Below are positions 26,029 through 35,208 of a DNA stretch of 56,811 nt, in pieces. Both the position numbers and the translations under genes were made by a program. Below the pieces are notes generated by a model, which saw only the letters and a list, made by a program, of their open reading frames with translations, was not told where the DNA came from and searched no databases. The first letter of the stretch is position 1. Each line of letters opens with the position of its first letter. Origin of the DNA: Candidatus Angelobacter sp. Gp1-AA117 (GTDB taxonomy: Bacteria; Acidobacteriota; Terriglobia; Terriglobales; Acidobacteriaceae); contig QHVI01000074.1 of the NCBI GenBank assembly GCA_003223515.1, forward strand, positions 1 to 56,811, given 5' to 3'.

Positions 26029-27207
26029 TTAAAGCATTTTCATCGCCCGCCATGCACTAATCGTCTCGGAATCGAATCCCAGCTCTTGCAGGATGCTGTT
26101 CGTATGCTCGCCCAGCGCCGGTATCTTCCCCATGAACGTCTCCGCGCCTTCCATCTGTACCGGAGGCACCAGCGCCCGCAGCGGCCCCACAGGTGAATCA
26201 ACTTCCGTCCAGCGCTCCCGCGCCTTCAGTTGCGGATGCTCCAGGAACTCCTCCACCGAATTCAGCCGCGCATAGGCAATCTGCGCGTCATCAAGACGCT
26301 GCATCGCTTCAGCCGCTGAAAGTCCGGCAAAAACTTTATGGATGATCTCTTCCAGCACCACCCGGTTCTTTACCCTGAAAGGATTGGTCACAAAGCGCGC
26401 ATCATCTTTCAATTCCGGCCTGCGCAGCACCTTGTCACAGAAACGGCTCCACTCGCGTTCGTTCTGCACCGCCAGGATGACCTCTTTGCCATCACCGCAA
26501 TGGAACGGCCCATACGGAGCAATCGCCGCATGCTTCGCGCCGGCGCGTGGTGGAGCGCTCCCACCGTATTCCGTGTAATACGCCGCGTAGCCCATCCAGT
26601 CGCCAATGGAGTCGAGCAGCGAGATGTCCATTGCGGTCCCCTGCCCGGTCTCTTTGCGCACCAGCAACGCCGTCAGGATTCCCGAGTAGGCATACATGGC
26701 GGCGGCAATGTCAGAGATGGAAATCCCGACCTTGGACGGCGTCTCTTCCGTGCCGGTCAGCGCCACCAGTCCTGCCTCGCTCTGCACCAGCATGTCATAA
26801 GCGCGGCGGTCGCGGTACGGGCCAGCCGGACCATATCCGGAAACATTACAGACGATCAATCGCGGATACCTTCCCCGCAGCTCCGCTGTACCAAGCCCCA
26901 GGCGGTCACAGGCTCCCGGCGCCAGGTTCTGCACAAAGACGTCCACCTTCTGGAGCAGCCGGTCGAGCACGGCTTTGGCTTGTGGTTGCTTCACGTCCAG
27001 CGTGAGCGATTCTTTCGAGCGGTTCACCCAGACAAAGTGGCTGGCCATGCCCTTTACCGTGGTGTCATAGGCGCGGGCAAAGTCGCCGCTGCCCGGCCTC
27101 TCGATCTTGATCACGCGCGCGCCATGGTCGGCAAGCTGGCGCGTGGCAAAGGGCGCGGCTACCGCCTGTTCCAGCGCTACTACGGTAATGCCCTTGAGCG
27201 GCAGCAT
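26029..27207 (-). CDS. family III CoA-transferase (CaiB/BaiF)
   Basis: A 392-residue CoA-transferase. The N-terminus GITVVALEQAVAAPFATRQLADHGA and VIKIERPGSGDFAR are family hallmarks, and Asp138 in AYDMLVQSEAGL is the expected acyl-anhydride-forming aspartate. It would move CoA between two carboxylic acids, activating the acid that the neighbouring hydratase and lyase act on. Its ATG overlaps the stop of the preceding acyl-CoA dehydrogenase (TGATG), implying coupled translation. Length and motif content are normal. The acid is not identifiable from sequence; itaconate, mesaconate and succinate pairs are typical for such sets. Confidence 0.88.
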   Translation of the reverse strand: MLPLKGITVVALEQAVAAPFATRQLADHGARVIKIERPGSGDFARAYDTTVKGMASHFVWVNRSKESLTLDVKQPQAKAVLDRLLQKVDVFVQNLAPGACDRLGLGTAELRGRYPRLIVCNVSGYGPAGPYRDRRAYDMLVQSEAGLVALTGTEETPSKVGISISDIAAAMYAYSGILTALLVRKETGQGTAMDISLLDSIGDWMGYAAYYTEYGGSAPPRAGAKHAAIAPYGPFHCGDGKEVILAVQNEREWSRFCDKVLRRPELKDDARFVTNPFRVKNRVVLEEIIHKVFAGLSAAEAMQRLDDAQIAYARLNSVEEFLEHPQLKARERWTEVDSPVGPLRALVPPVQMEGAETFMGKIPALGEHTNSILQELGFDSETISAWRAMKML

Positions 27208-28355
27208 CAGTACGACCGGGGTAATCCGAGCACGTGCTCGGCCAGGTAAGCGAGAATCAGGTTGGTGGAGATGGGCGCCACCTGGTACAGGCGCGTCTCG
27301 CGGAACTTGCGCTCCACGTCATATTCTTCGGCGAACCCGAAGCCGCCGTGCGTCTGGATGGCGGCATTGGCTGCTTCCCATGAAGCGTCGGCGGCCAGCA
27401 GCTTGGCCATGTTGGCCTGCGCGCCACAGGGCTGGTGCGAATCAAACAGCCGCGCCGCGTGCGCCACCATCAGCGAGGCCGCCTCCACGTTGGCGTAGGC
27501 GCGAGCCAGAGGAAACTGCACCCCCTGGTTCTGCCCAATCGGACGCCCGAAGACCACGCGCTCCTTGGCGTAGCGGCAGGCGCGGTCCACAAACCAGCGT
27601 CCATCGCCAATGCACTCTGAAGCAATCAGGATGCGCTCGGCATTCAGCCCATCCAGCAGATACCGGAACCCCTGCCCTTCTTCGCCCACCAGGTTCTCCA
27701 CCGGGACTTCCAGATCGTCAAAGAAGACCTCCGTGGTCGCGTGGTTCACCATCGTGCGAATGGGATGGATGGTGAGTCCGTGCCCCAGCGATTTGCGAAT
27801 ATCAACCAGCATGGTCGAAAGCCCTTCCGTCCGTTTCTTTACTTGTTCGACGGGCGTAGTGCGAGCCAGCAGCAGCATCAGGTCAGAATGCTCGGCGCGG
27901 GATATCCAGATCTTCTGTCCTTTCACAACGTAGCGGTCGCCCTTGCGAGTCGCCAGCGTCTTCAGCTTGGTGGTGTCCGATCCGGTAGTGGGTTCGCTCA
28001 CAGCGAAGGCCTGCAAGCGCAACTCGCCCGAAGCAATTTTCGGCAGGTATTGTTTCTTCTGCTCCGCCGATCCATGCCGCAGCAGCGTGCCCATGATGTA
28101 CATCTGCGCATGGCAGGCAGCCGCGTTCCCACCCGAGCGGTGGATCTCTTCCAGAATGATCGCAGCCTCAGTAAGCCCCAGCCCCGCCCCGCCATATTCT
28201 TCCGGAATCAGCGTAGCCATGTATCCGGCCTTGGTGAGCGTCTCGACAAACTCAGAGGGATAGGCCCGCCTGGCATCGAGCTCGCGCCAGTAGGCATCGG
28301 GAAAACCACGACACAATTCGCCAACAGCTGCTTTCAGTTGACTGTGAAGTTCCAT
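27207..28355 (-). CDS. acyl-CoA dehydrogenase
   Basis: A 382-residue acyl-CoA dehydrogenase. Typical segments are QAFAVSEPTTGSDT (flavin/substrate region), KGQKIWISRAEHSD, the RVVFGRPIGQNQGVQFPLA block and QTHGGFGFAEEYDVERKFRETR. The position usually occupied by the EGT glutamate reads QVAPIST, so the catalytic base must be elsewhere, as in a sub-branch of the family. This differs from the FkbI-like paralogue at 8401-9564, which keeps it. The gene overlaps the CoA-transferase start by one base. It would oxidise a CoA thioester made by the operon's CoA-transferase. Confidence 0.87.
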   Translation of the reverse strand: MELHSQLKAAVGELCRGFPDAYWRELDARRAYPSEFVETLTKAGYMATLIPEEYGGAGLGLTEAAIILEEIHRSGGNAAACHAQMYIMGTLLRHGSAEQKKQYLPKIASGELRLQAFAVSEPTTGSDTTKLKTLATRKGDRYVVKGQKIWISRAEHSDLMLLLARTTPVEQVKKRTEGLSTMLVDIRKSLGHGLTIHPIRTMVNHATTEVFFDDLEVPVENLVGEEGQGFRYLLDGLNAERILIASECIGDGRWFVDRACRYAKERVVFGRPIGQNQGVQFPLARAYANVEAASLMVAHAARLFDSHQPCGAQANMAKLLAADASWEAANAAIQTHGGFGFAEEYDVERKFRETRLYQVAPISTNLILAYLAEHVLGLPRSY

Positions 28356-28379
28356 AGAGAAATTGAAATTATACGAGAA

Positions 28380-28615
28380 GGAAAACCTTACCGCTGATGA
28401 AGCAGATAAACGCTGATCTGCGCTGATAAACCAACACCTTTCACCGCAGAGATCGCAGAGAGCGCAGAGGGAATGGGGGAAAACTTCTGAGATCTCTGCG
28501 AGTATAAATATTTTCCAATTTCCTTTGTGTACCTCTGTGTAACCTTCGTGTCCTCTGTGGTTAGCCTTGTCTTATCAGCGTGAATCAGTTCGATCAGCGT
28601 GATCAGCGGTAAGGT
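28380..28615. repeat. compound intergenic repeat
   Basis: It contains CCGCTGATGAAGCAGATAAACGCTGATC, TTCACCGCAGAGATCGCAGAGAGCGCAGAGG, then the inverse-sense GTGTACCTCTGTGTAACCTTCGTGTCCTCTGTGG, and finally AGCGTGAATCAG and GATCAGCGGTAAGG. The outer CGCTGATGA/TCAGCGG elements face each other, so the block is an inverted repeat like that at 20448-20620. Its end overlaps the last codons of the lyase gene. Confidence 0.65.
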
Positions 28616-29519
28616 TTTGAATTTTGCGTGCGACCGCCAGTTTCTTCTGTTCGGCCACCAGGCTTGCCGCATCAATCATCTCGCCCTTATAGACGAACAC
28701 GCCCGTGCCAGCTTCCACGTCAGCTTTTTCGTATGCTTCCACCAGTTCCCGTGCGCGCGCCAGTTCCTGCTCTGTAGGCGTGAATACCCGGTTGATGACT
28801 TTCACCTGTTCCGGATGGATGGCCCACTTGCCATCAAATCCCATCTCCGCCGCCAGCCGCGCATCGCGCTCGCACTGCTCCAGGTCGCGTACCTGAAGGG
28901 TGACGCTGTCCACGGCGTCAATGCCCGCCGCCCGCGCCGCCGCCAGAATCTTCGTTCTCGGATAGTGATAGATGGCGGCCTGATCGCGCACCGGCCCACG
29001 CGCTCCCACCGCTCCCGAATAATCCAGGACGCCAAACACCAGCATTGCCATCCTCGGCGAAGCAGCGGCAATTTCTTCTACGTGAAGAAGCCCCGTGGGG
29101 GTCTCGATCACCGCCTCCAGCCGGATGCGTCCGGCTTCAAGCCCGGTGTTCTGCTCGATCTGGGTCAGTAGCCGGTCGGCAAACAGAATGTCAGTAGCGC
29201 TCTCCACCTTGGGCAGCAGGATGGAATCCAGATGCGCCCCCGTCCCCTCCACCACTTCGATTACGTCACGATAGAAGAACTTCGTATGCAGGCCATTAGG
29301 ACGAAACGTCCGAATCTTGCCTTTGAAGTTTAATTTAGGAAAGGCCTCAATCAGGTTCCTGCGCGCCGCCAGCTTCTGCGAAAGCGCACAGCCATCTTCC
29401 AGATCAAAGACAACCTGGTCAGCCTCCCCCGCAGCCGCCTTGGTCATCTTGTCCGGATCACTAGCCGGACAAGCCAAAGCACTCCGCCGCACCCGCGCCT
29501 CACTGTTCCGTGCAGACAT
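28575..29519 (-). CDS. HpcH/HpaI (CitE-like) CoA ester lyase
   Basis: A 314-residue TIM-barrel lyase of the citrate lyase beta/malyl-CoA lyase family. It shows VVFDLEDGCA near residue 37 (metal-binding acidic residue), RPNGLHTKFFYRD, LPKVES, AVIETPTGLL and FGVLDYSGAVGARG, then GKWAIHPEQV, all family-typical. It probably cleaves a (S)-citramalyl-, malyl- or methylmalyl-like CoA. It is the first gene of the operon, with the acyl-CoA dehydrogenase 219 bp downstream. The final ten or so residues come from repeat sequence. Substrate specificity cannot be told from the sequence alone. Confidence 0.87.
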   Translation of the reverse strand: MSARNSEARVRRSALACPASDPDKMTKAAAGEADQVVFDLEDGCALSQKLAARRNLIEAFPKLNFKGKIRTFRPNGLHTKFFYRDVIEVVEGTGAHLDSILLPKVESATDILFADRLLTQIEQNTGLEAGRIRLEAVIETPTGLLHVEEIAAASPRMAMLVFGVLDYSGAVGARGPVRDQAAIYHYPRTKILAAARAAGIDAVDSVTLQVRDLEQCERDARLAAEMGFDGKWAIHPEQVKVINRVFTPTEQELARARELVEAYEKADVEAGTGVFVYKGEMIDAASLVAEQKKLAVARKIQNLTADHADRTDSR

Positions 29520-29936
29520 GGCCGGGATTATAAAGCACTCAGCCTCTGACCAGCCTCGTTCGTCCTTGAGTGTGAGGCGAGCAGAAGCATTCTCCGATTT
29601 ACCGCAAAGGACGCAGAGGGAAAAGGAGCGAAAGCTGGATTACCGGCACGACTGAAGTCATGCGCTGTTACGCCTCTTTTTATATGCTGGATGACAGAAG
29701 GAGCCTGCGCTTCAGAAGTCGTGCCAAAACGATCGGAAGTCGTGCCCGCAAACACCGAAGTGTGACCACAATTGCTGCAAGTGATAGAACCCAAAGGATC
29801 GCATCTCCACTTGACGACAAAAGGAAAAAGTATCGTTGATGCGGACCCAAGGAACTCGGAGGCAGAGTCTTTTCTCTTTGTTCCTCATCCTCTGCGACCT
29901 CTGCGGTGAATGGGGTTTGCTAAGTACTAACTACTT
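29520..29936. repeat. gene-free stretch, second copy of the 21-bp repeat locus
   Basis: No gene. It holds a TTACCGCAAAGGACGCAGAGG unit at about 29599-29620 and three 21-bp-period units starting at 29716, 29737 and 29758 (core AAGTCGTGCC, the last degenerate). These are followed by TTGCTGCAAGTGATAGAACCCAAAGG, homologous to 400-425. Then come GAACTCGGAGGCAGAG, TCCTCTGCGACCTCTGCGG and CTAAGTACTAACTAC units. The last of these recurs at 34032-34062. Confidence 0.65.
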
Positions 29937-32201
29937 CTATCCCTTGGGATACAGCAGCTTATATAACACCGCATTCCGCTTGATGGCCTGCACGTACTCG
30001 CGGGTTTCGGTGAACGGGATCGACTCTACGAATTCCTCAACATCTTTGAAGTTGTTCGCCTTGCGCCATTCGTCCACCCGGTCTTCACCGGCGTTGTAGG
30101 CGGCCAGGGCGTATTCGACTTGTCCGTTGTAGTGGTCAACCATGCGCTTGAAATAGCGCGTGCCCAGTTGCAGGTTGATATTGGGCACGAACAGCTCCGT
30201 ATTGCTGAAGCCGCGCAGCTTCACTTCTTTGGCCATGCCCTTGCCTACGGTGGGCAGCAGTTGCATCAAGCCCATGGCGTTGGCCCGGGAATAGGCCGCT
30301 GGGTTGAATTCGGACTCCTGGCGGATCAGCGAGGCCACCAGAAAGGGATCGAGCTGGTTGAGCAAGGAATGCTTCTTCAGGTCTTCCCAGTACGGACGCG
30401 GAAAGAGATTTTCCCAGACCGGGCGCGGCAACTGGTTCAGATCAGCCGAGAAATAATTCGGCACGGCGCGCTTCAGCGTCTCAATAGCACGGTTGTAGCT
30501 GCCGGAGTCGGCATAAATCTGGGCGGTGCCTACGGCCTCCCACGGCGGAGAGCCTTCCGCAGCCGCCTGAATCTCTTTTACCGCAAAATCATAAAGGGCG
30601 GCATTGGCCAGCACCTGCGCCCGCTTCACGCGCAGGTTATCCACCGGAGGCTCCCAGGTCTGCGCCGGCAAGCCGAGAGGCTTGAGCTTGTTGAGCACCG
30701 GCGGCTCGCCTACATCAGTAAACCCGATCTTAATCAGCCGGTCACGCCCCAGGTTGGCGTAATAAAAGTAGCGGAAGTTTTCCGAGAGCTTTTGATAGTA
30801 GGCGCGCGCCACCGGGAGATCGTGATCTTCTTCGGCCATGCGTCCACGCCAGTAGAGCGCATTGGCAGCCTCGGCCGAGCCCGGATAGAAAGCAATCTGC
30901 TCTTCGAACAGGCGTTTGGCATCGTCTTTTTTGCCCAGCCGGTAATTCAGCCACGCAGCCTTCCAGTGAGCATAGGGAGAGAACCGGCCATTGCGCTGCC
31001 GCTCGAAAATCTCCGCATAGAAGCGCTGCGCCGATTCCATGTCTTTGCGCAGCAGGTACATGTTACCGGCGGAAAGCAGCGCCTCCTGGAACCAAACACT
31101 ATCGGGGGCCAGGGTGCGCAGTTGGGAGATCAGTTGACTGTGGCGGTCGCGGTCATCTTTGTCGCGTGCCACTTCAGCCAGGAAATAGAGCGCCTGCGCC
31201 CGCACCTCAGCGCTGGCATTTTGATTCTGCGAGAGAGCGTCAAACAACTTCTTCGCCTCATCGCGCTTGCGATCGCGATACAAGGCAGTAGCAAACTCGA
31301 CCTGCAATTCCGGCAGCGATGCGCTGGGCCCCTGCTCCACCAGCGAACTGAACTCCGCGACCGCCTGCGTGTAGCGCTTGTTCTTCAGCAGCATGGAGGC
31401 GCGTGCATGGCGCTGCTCAAAGCTGCCGGCTGGAACCGCCTCGCCCATGTTATGCAGCTCAACCGCGGCGTTATCCGCCTCAGGGCTGAGCGGCATTTCA
31501 TAGAACAAGCGCCGGTAAATTTCCGTAGCCTTGGTTGTCTCTCCCGCTTTCAGGTATGCCTTGGCCAGGGCAAACTCGATATCAGCGCGTGTTGGCTGGC
31601 GATGTTTTTCCAGGAACGCTGCCGCCTTTTGCGGAGAGCCGCTGGCAGCCTGCGCATCGGCGTAGAGCAGCGTGGCATCATGGACGAAGAGCGAGTCCGG
31701 ATACTTCTCCTCGAAACCCTGCAGTATTTTCAGAATACTGGTGGTGTCCTGCTGGCCCTCGTAATCGCTGGCCCGCAGGTAGTCGAGATAATCGCCCAGC
31801 ACGGGTTGCAGCGCATTGGCTTTCTGAAAATCAGTGAGACTTTGAGCGTAATCCTTGTCGAGGTAGTGCGCGTACCCCAAAACCATCCACGCCAGCGGGC
31901 CCGCTTCGTCTTTCTGGTGCTTGCGGGCATACGCCTCCACTCCAGCATAGGCCTGCGCGGGGCGGAACTGCAGTAGCTGCTGGGCCATCGGCTTGAGGTC
32001 CGCGGACGCAACGAACGCGCGGTTCATGTGCTGCAGCTTGCGCAGCGCAGCCGGAGATAATCTGCTCGAATGCGTTTGCTTCTTGCTGGACTTGGTTTTT
32101 TTCTTGCTGGATTGAGGCACAGCCCCGCTTACGCCTGGCTGTATGGCCAATACGAGCACGAGCAGGAATGAAGAGATGGTTAAGAGACGTCGGACGGCCA
32201 C
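29937..32201 (-). CDS. soluble lytic murein transglycosylase (Slt70-like)
   Basis: A 754-residue periplasmic protein with a signal peptide (LLTISSFLLVLVLAIQPGVSG) and a long superhelical region of TPR-like repeats (about 50-560). The C-terminal SLT domain has catalytic Glu629 in IRQESEFNP, followed by AMGLMQLLPTVG and ALAAYNAGEDRV. It would cleave peptidoglycan between MurNAc and GlcNAc with 1,6-anhydro product. The Lys/Ser-rich stretch just after the signal peptide is a flexible linker. GTG start; the GAF-domain gene ends 7 bp upstream, so the two are co-transcribed. Confidence 0.9.
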   Translation of the reverse strand: MAVRRLLTISSFLLVLVLAIQPGVSGAVPQSSKKKTKSSKKQTHSSRLSPAALRKLQHMNRAFVASADLKPMAQQLLQFRPAQAYAGVEAYARKHQKDEAGPLAWMVLGYAHYLDKDYAQSLTDFQKANALQPVLGDYLDYLRASDYEGQQDTTSILKILQGFEEKYPDSLFVHDATLLYADAQAASGSPQKAAAFLEKHRQPTRADIEFALAKAYLKAGETTKATEIYRRLFYEMPLSPEADNAAVELHNMGEAVPAGSFEQRHARASMLLKNKRYTQAVAEFSSLVEQGPSASLPELQVEFATALYRDRKRDEAKKLFDALSQNQNASAEVRAQALYFLAEVARDKDDRDRHSQLISQLRTLAPDSVWFQEALLSAGNMYLLRKDMESAQRFYAEIFERQRNGRFSPYAHWKAAWLNYRLGKKDDAKRLFEEQIAFYPGSAEAANALYWRGRMAEEDHDLPVARAYYQKLSENFRYFYYANLGRDRLIKIGFTDVGEPPVLNKLKPLGLPAQTWEPPVDNLRVKRAQVLANAALYDFAVKEIQAAAEGSPPWEAVGTAQIYADSGSYNRAIETLKRAVPNYFSADLNQLPRPVWENLFPRPYWEDLKKHSLLNQLDPFLVASLIRQESEFNPAAYSRANAMGLMQLLPTVGKGMAKEVKLRGFSNTELFVPNINLQLGTRYFKRMVDHYNGQVEYALAAYNAGEDRVDEWRKANNFKDVEEFVESIPFTETREYVQAIKRNAVLYKLLYPKG

Positions 32202-32208
32202 AGATTTA

Positions 32209-33201
32209 TTATTGCGGAAAATTCCCGCCCATCAGAGCTATATCATTATCCGCTAAAACGCGAATTAATTCCTGCGTAAAATAATTGCCGGACGCAGCCG
32301 GGGTACTGCCAAACCGGTTTTCGTAGGTAGCGCGGCTCTTCTCGATATCGTCCCGCAGCCGCTGGTACAGGTCGCGGTTTTGCTTCCCTTCACTCACCTT
32401 GGCTTGGTTATACAGCTTGATCTCGTCCACCAGGAGCCTGGCGAAGCGCCGGGCCTTCTTATGAACCTCATCTTCTTCGCCTGCCGGAGCAGCCGCGGCC
32501 GCAGCAGCAGGCTGGGGCGCAGGCGCTGCAGCCGTTGCCGCAGATTGAGGCTGAGCTTGCTGGCTTTCTTCGGCGGGGGCAGTGATTCCCGCTTTGCGCA
32601 AGGCGGTCAGCTCCAGCCACAGGCCGGTAAACCGGCACAGTAGGGTAAGGGCCGAGATATCTACCCGGTTATCGGGAACCGCGCCTCCATCGGCATAGAT
32701 CAGCGCCGCTACCTTTTCTTTCACCACCAGAGGCAGCACCACGAAGCTGCCGTCCGCCGGAGGACCAACGGCGGTCACGAAATCAGCGTCGAGCTCGGTT
32801 ATCGGGCCGGTTACAGTAGCGCGCTCCTGGATCGAGCGGGCAACCGGTCCAGCCGAACCGTTCAGGCTGATCGATTTGAGGGTATCGTTATTCTCGAAAC
32901 CAATTCCCTGCCAGCCGGTGACCGCCCCGGCACGCACGACGAACAAGGCAGCGCGTCCGCAGAAGCGGGCAGCGCCTTCCAGCAGATGGCGCAGGATTTC
33001 CGCCTGCGACGGAGACTCCTGAATCAAGGCCGCAGCGGCATTCAGCAGATCGGAGGGCAGGTTGCCGGGAGCAGGCTCTAGCGACTGCAACTCCTCCACC
33101 GTGCGATTGACAATCTGGGTGCGCAACGCGGGCAGGGCTGCCTCAAATACTGCGGCAACCGCCTCTTCTACAATCATCTGGATCTTAGTGGGATTAGGCA
33201 T
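32209..33201 (-). CDS. GAF-domain protein of unknown role
   Basis: A 330-residue cytoplasmic protein. Residues about 60-200 read as a GAF-like domain (FCGRAALFVVRAGAVTGWQGIGF, then FVVLPLVVKEKVAALIYADGG). An alanine/proline/glutamine-rich linker (about 205-245) joins it to a charged helical C-terminal region (HKKARRFARLLVDEIKLYNQ) that resembles regions seen at the end of other acidobacterial GAF proteins. No catalytic or DNA-binding motif is visible. It precedes the lytic transglycosylase in an operon and may be a sensor linked to cell-wall turnover, which is only an inference from position. Confidence 0.72.
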   Translation of the reverse strand: MPNPTKIQMIVEEAVAAVFEAALPALRTQIVNRTVEELQSLEPAPGNLPSDLLNAAAALIQESPSQAEILRHLLEGAARFCGRAALFVVRAGAVTGWQGIGFENNDTLKSISLNGSAGPVARSIQERATVTGPITELDADFVTAVGPPADGSFVVLPLVVKEKVAALIYADGGAVPDNRVDISALTLLCRFTGLWLELTALRKAGITAPAEESQQAQPQSAATAAAPAPQPAAAAAAAPAGEEDEVHKKARRFARLLVDEIKLYNQAKVSEGKQNRDLYQRLRDDIEKSRATYENRFGSTPAASGNYFTQELIRVLADNDIALMGGNFPQ

Positions 33202-33432
33202 TCAATAAAGCGCGATTATATGGACTGATTGGGCACTGTCAACCCAGTGGATTGCTCAAGTTTATTCCACCCCTGTATCTTAAAACACTTCCATGGATGT
33301 CACTTAGGTAACGGAAGTCTCAACATCGGAAGATCGGGGAATTTGTAATTGGTAATTGTGATTGCGATTTGATCCCGGAATCCTCTGCGTTCTCCGCATC
33401 CTTTGCGGTTAAATAGATATTTGGAGCAAACC

Positions 33433-33945
33433 ATGAAACTCATAAGCGCACTCTTATCTGTCCTGCTGGTCTTTGGCGTTTTGCACGCGCAAACCTCTAA
33501 GAAGTCCCGCCCCAGGCCTGCCGCACAAGCGCCTGCCGCAGAGAGTGATAGAGACATTTCCAAAGAAATACTTGAGCTTGAAGACACCATGCGGCGCGCC
33601 GCCCTGGCCGATGACTCTACCTGGTGGGACCTGCATCTGGACGAGAACTTCGTCGGCATGGATGCCGATGGCAGGGTCATCAACCGAAGCGAAGCCATTC
33701 AACTGCATAACTCGAAAGATCTGAAGTACGACAACATCTACCTGCATGACATGACCATCCGCACCTTCAACAAAAACACGGTGGTCATCAACGGCAAAAC
33801 CGATGTCGAAGGCGCCTTTCAGAACCAGAACATCGGCGGGAATTACAACTTTATGCGGGTATGGATCAAAGAAGGTCAGGACTGGAAGCTGGCCGCGTCG
33901 TCTGTCACACGAATACCTGGTAGAGCTCAAGGCAGCAAACCGTAA
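33433..33945 (+). CDS. secreted NTF2-like (DUF4440/SnoaL-type) protein
   Basis: A 170-residue protein with a signal peptide (LISALLSVLLVFGVLHAQ) and a single NTF2-like domain. The domain has DDSTWWDLHLDENFVGMDADGRVINRSEA, a typical DUF4440 start, and NFMRVWIKEGQDWKLAASSVTRI as the terminal strand pair. No catalytic assignment can be made. The ATG at 33433 has GGAG 6 bases upstream; an open frame to TTG 33403 is inside repeat DNA. Isolated gene. Confidence 0.8.
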   Translation: MKLISALLSVLLVFGVLHAQTSKKSRPRPAAQAPAAESDRDISKEILELEDTMRRAALADDSTWWDLHLDENFVGMDADGRVINRSEAIQLHNSKDLKYDNIYLHDMTIRTFNKNTVVINGKTDVEGAFQNQNIGGNYNFMRVWIKEGQDWKLAASSVTRIPGRAQGSKP

Positions 33946-34109
33946 GACTGAATTGCCAAAATTGCCATAATTGAAACCCAAAACCTTACCGCTGATGAGG
34001 AGTCAGTCTGATTGGCCCGGGGCTGGGTTTAGCTAAGTACTAAGAACTAACTACTTTTGCTTTTGTTTCCTTTGCGTCCTTCGCGTCCTTCGCGGTAAAA
34101 AACGGGAAA

Positions 34110-34457
34110 TCACTCAACCACCAGCTTGGCCTGCATATCTTCATGATGCGGGCCGCAGATCACGCTGCATTCAATTCCATATTCGCCCTTCGCGGGAGCC
34201 TTGAATGTAATCTTCGCCGGTGTGCCTGGCTGCACGGGCTCTTTGATTCCCAACCGGGGCACGCTGAATCCGTGCTGTACATCTGCGGATGAGACTTCCA
34301 GTTCGACTGTGTCTCCGCTCTTAACCCTGATTACCGCCGGATCAAAGGAATATTTCTTCATGGTGACTTTAATGTGCTCCGTAGCGCCGGAGCGGCAGCC
34401 GAGAGCCTCTGCCAATGACAGCAAACCTAAGAAAGTAAAGAAGATAGTTTTTCGCAT
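34110..34457 (-). CDS. CuA-like cupredoxin lipoprotein
   Basis: A 115-residue protein beginning MRKTIFFTFLGLLSLAEALGC. The hydrophobic run ends in ALGC, a plausible lipobox, so it is probably an exported lipoprotein. The rest is one cupredoxin domain whose C-terminal loop reads CSVICGPHHEDM, matching the C-x3-C-x3-H-x2-M ligand pattern of cytochrome oxidase subunit II CuA sites, with an upstream histidine in VQHGF. The conserved Glu between the cysteines is replaced by Val. There are no oxidase genes nearby, so it is a free-standing electron carrier or copper chaperone. A GTG at 34478 is an alternative start. Confidence 0.8.
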   Translation of the reverse strand: MRKTIFFTFLGLLSLAEALGCRSGATEHIKVTMKKYSFDPAVIRVKSGDTVELEVSSADVQHGFSVPRLGIKEPVQPGTPAKITFKAPAKGEYGIECSVICGPHHEDMQAKLVVE

Positions 34458-34581
34458 AGCAAGATTAAGAGATGCCACCGTTCTAAAAGTTACAGAGCGC
34501 GTCTAAATAATAAAGCTATCGATCAGGTACAGCACCCCTTGCAGGGGCCAGACAAGATAAATTAATTTGAGTCGAGACCAC

Positions 34582-35208
34582 ATGGAAACCATCCAAAAGA
34601 AAGCCGGAGAAGATACCAGCGAGTTAGGGCTGGTGCAGGCCGCGAAAGGCGGGGATCTTGAAGCCTTCAGCGAACTGGTGAAGCGGTACGACCGCAATAT
34701 TTTCCGGATTGCGCAGCACATCACGCATAACGAGGAAGACGCGCAGGACGTAGTTCAGGACGCATTTCTCAAGGCTTATCAGAATCTTGAGCAGTTTCAG
34801 GGGAACTCAAAGTTCTATACCTGGCTGGTCAGGATTGCAGTGAATGAAGCGCTGATGAAGCTGCGGAAACGGCGTTCGGACAAGACCGTTTCCATCGATG
34901 AAGACGTGGAAACGGAAGAAGGCACGATGCCGCGCGAGGTCGCGGATTGGAGCCCCAATCCTGAACAGCTTTATGGACAATCTGAACTGGGCGACATTCT
35001 GAAGAAGACCATTCAGGGATTGCCACCGGGCTTCAGAACGGTCTTTGTACTGCGTGATGTTGAGGGACTTTCGACGGAGGAGACGGCGGAGATGCTGGGC
35101 TTGAGCATTCCTGCGGTAAAATCCCGGCTGCTGCGTGCGCGCTTGCAACTCCGTGAACGTCTGGCAAAATACTTCAAATCCAAGAGGGGTGGAGACGGCC
35201 AACCGTGA
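34582..35208 (+). CDS. ECF-type RNA polymerase sigma factor (sigma-70 family)
   Basis: A 208-residue group IV sigma factor. Region 2 includes EDAQDVVQDAFLKAYQNLEQF with FYTWLVRIAVNEAL. Region 4 includes LSTEETAEMLGLSIPAVKSRLLRARLQLRERL, the helix-turn-helix for -35 recognition. It ends with a short basic tail. The next gene, a zinc-finger anti-sigma factor, starts inside its stop codon (GTGA), so the pair is a regulatory unit. ATG 34582 was taken over an in-frame TTG at 34567; no strong ribosome binding site decides between them. Confidence 0.9.
   Translation: METIQKKAGEDTSELGLVQAAKGGDLEAFSELVKRYDRNIFRIAQHITHNEEDAQDVVQDAFLKAYQNLEQFQGNSKFYTWLVRIAVNEALMKLRKRRSDKTVSIDEDVETEEGTMPREVADWSPNPEQLYGQSELGDILKKTIQGLPPGFRTVFVLRDVEGLSTEETAEMLGLSIPAVKSRLLRARLQLRERLAKYFKSKRGGDGQP

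Noticed and set aside
26338-27249. 303-codon plus-strand ORF opposite the CoA-transferase
   Set aside because: Shadow of a gene with clear CaiB/BaiF motifs; no independent features.
30120-31976. 618-codon plus-strand ORF opposite the lytic transglycosylase
   Set aside because: It is antisense to a gene with a signal peptide, TPR region and SLT motif; its translation is Arg/Gln/His-rich with no domain, as expected of a GC-driven shadow.
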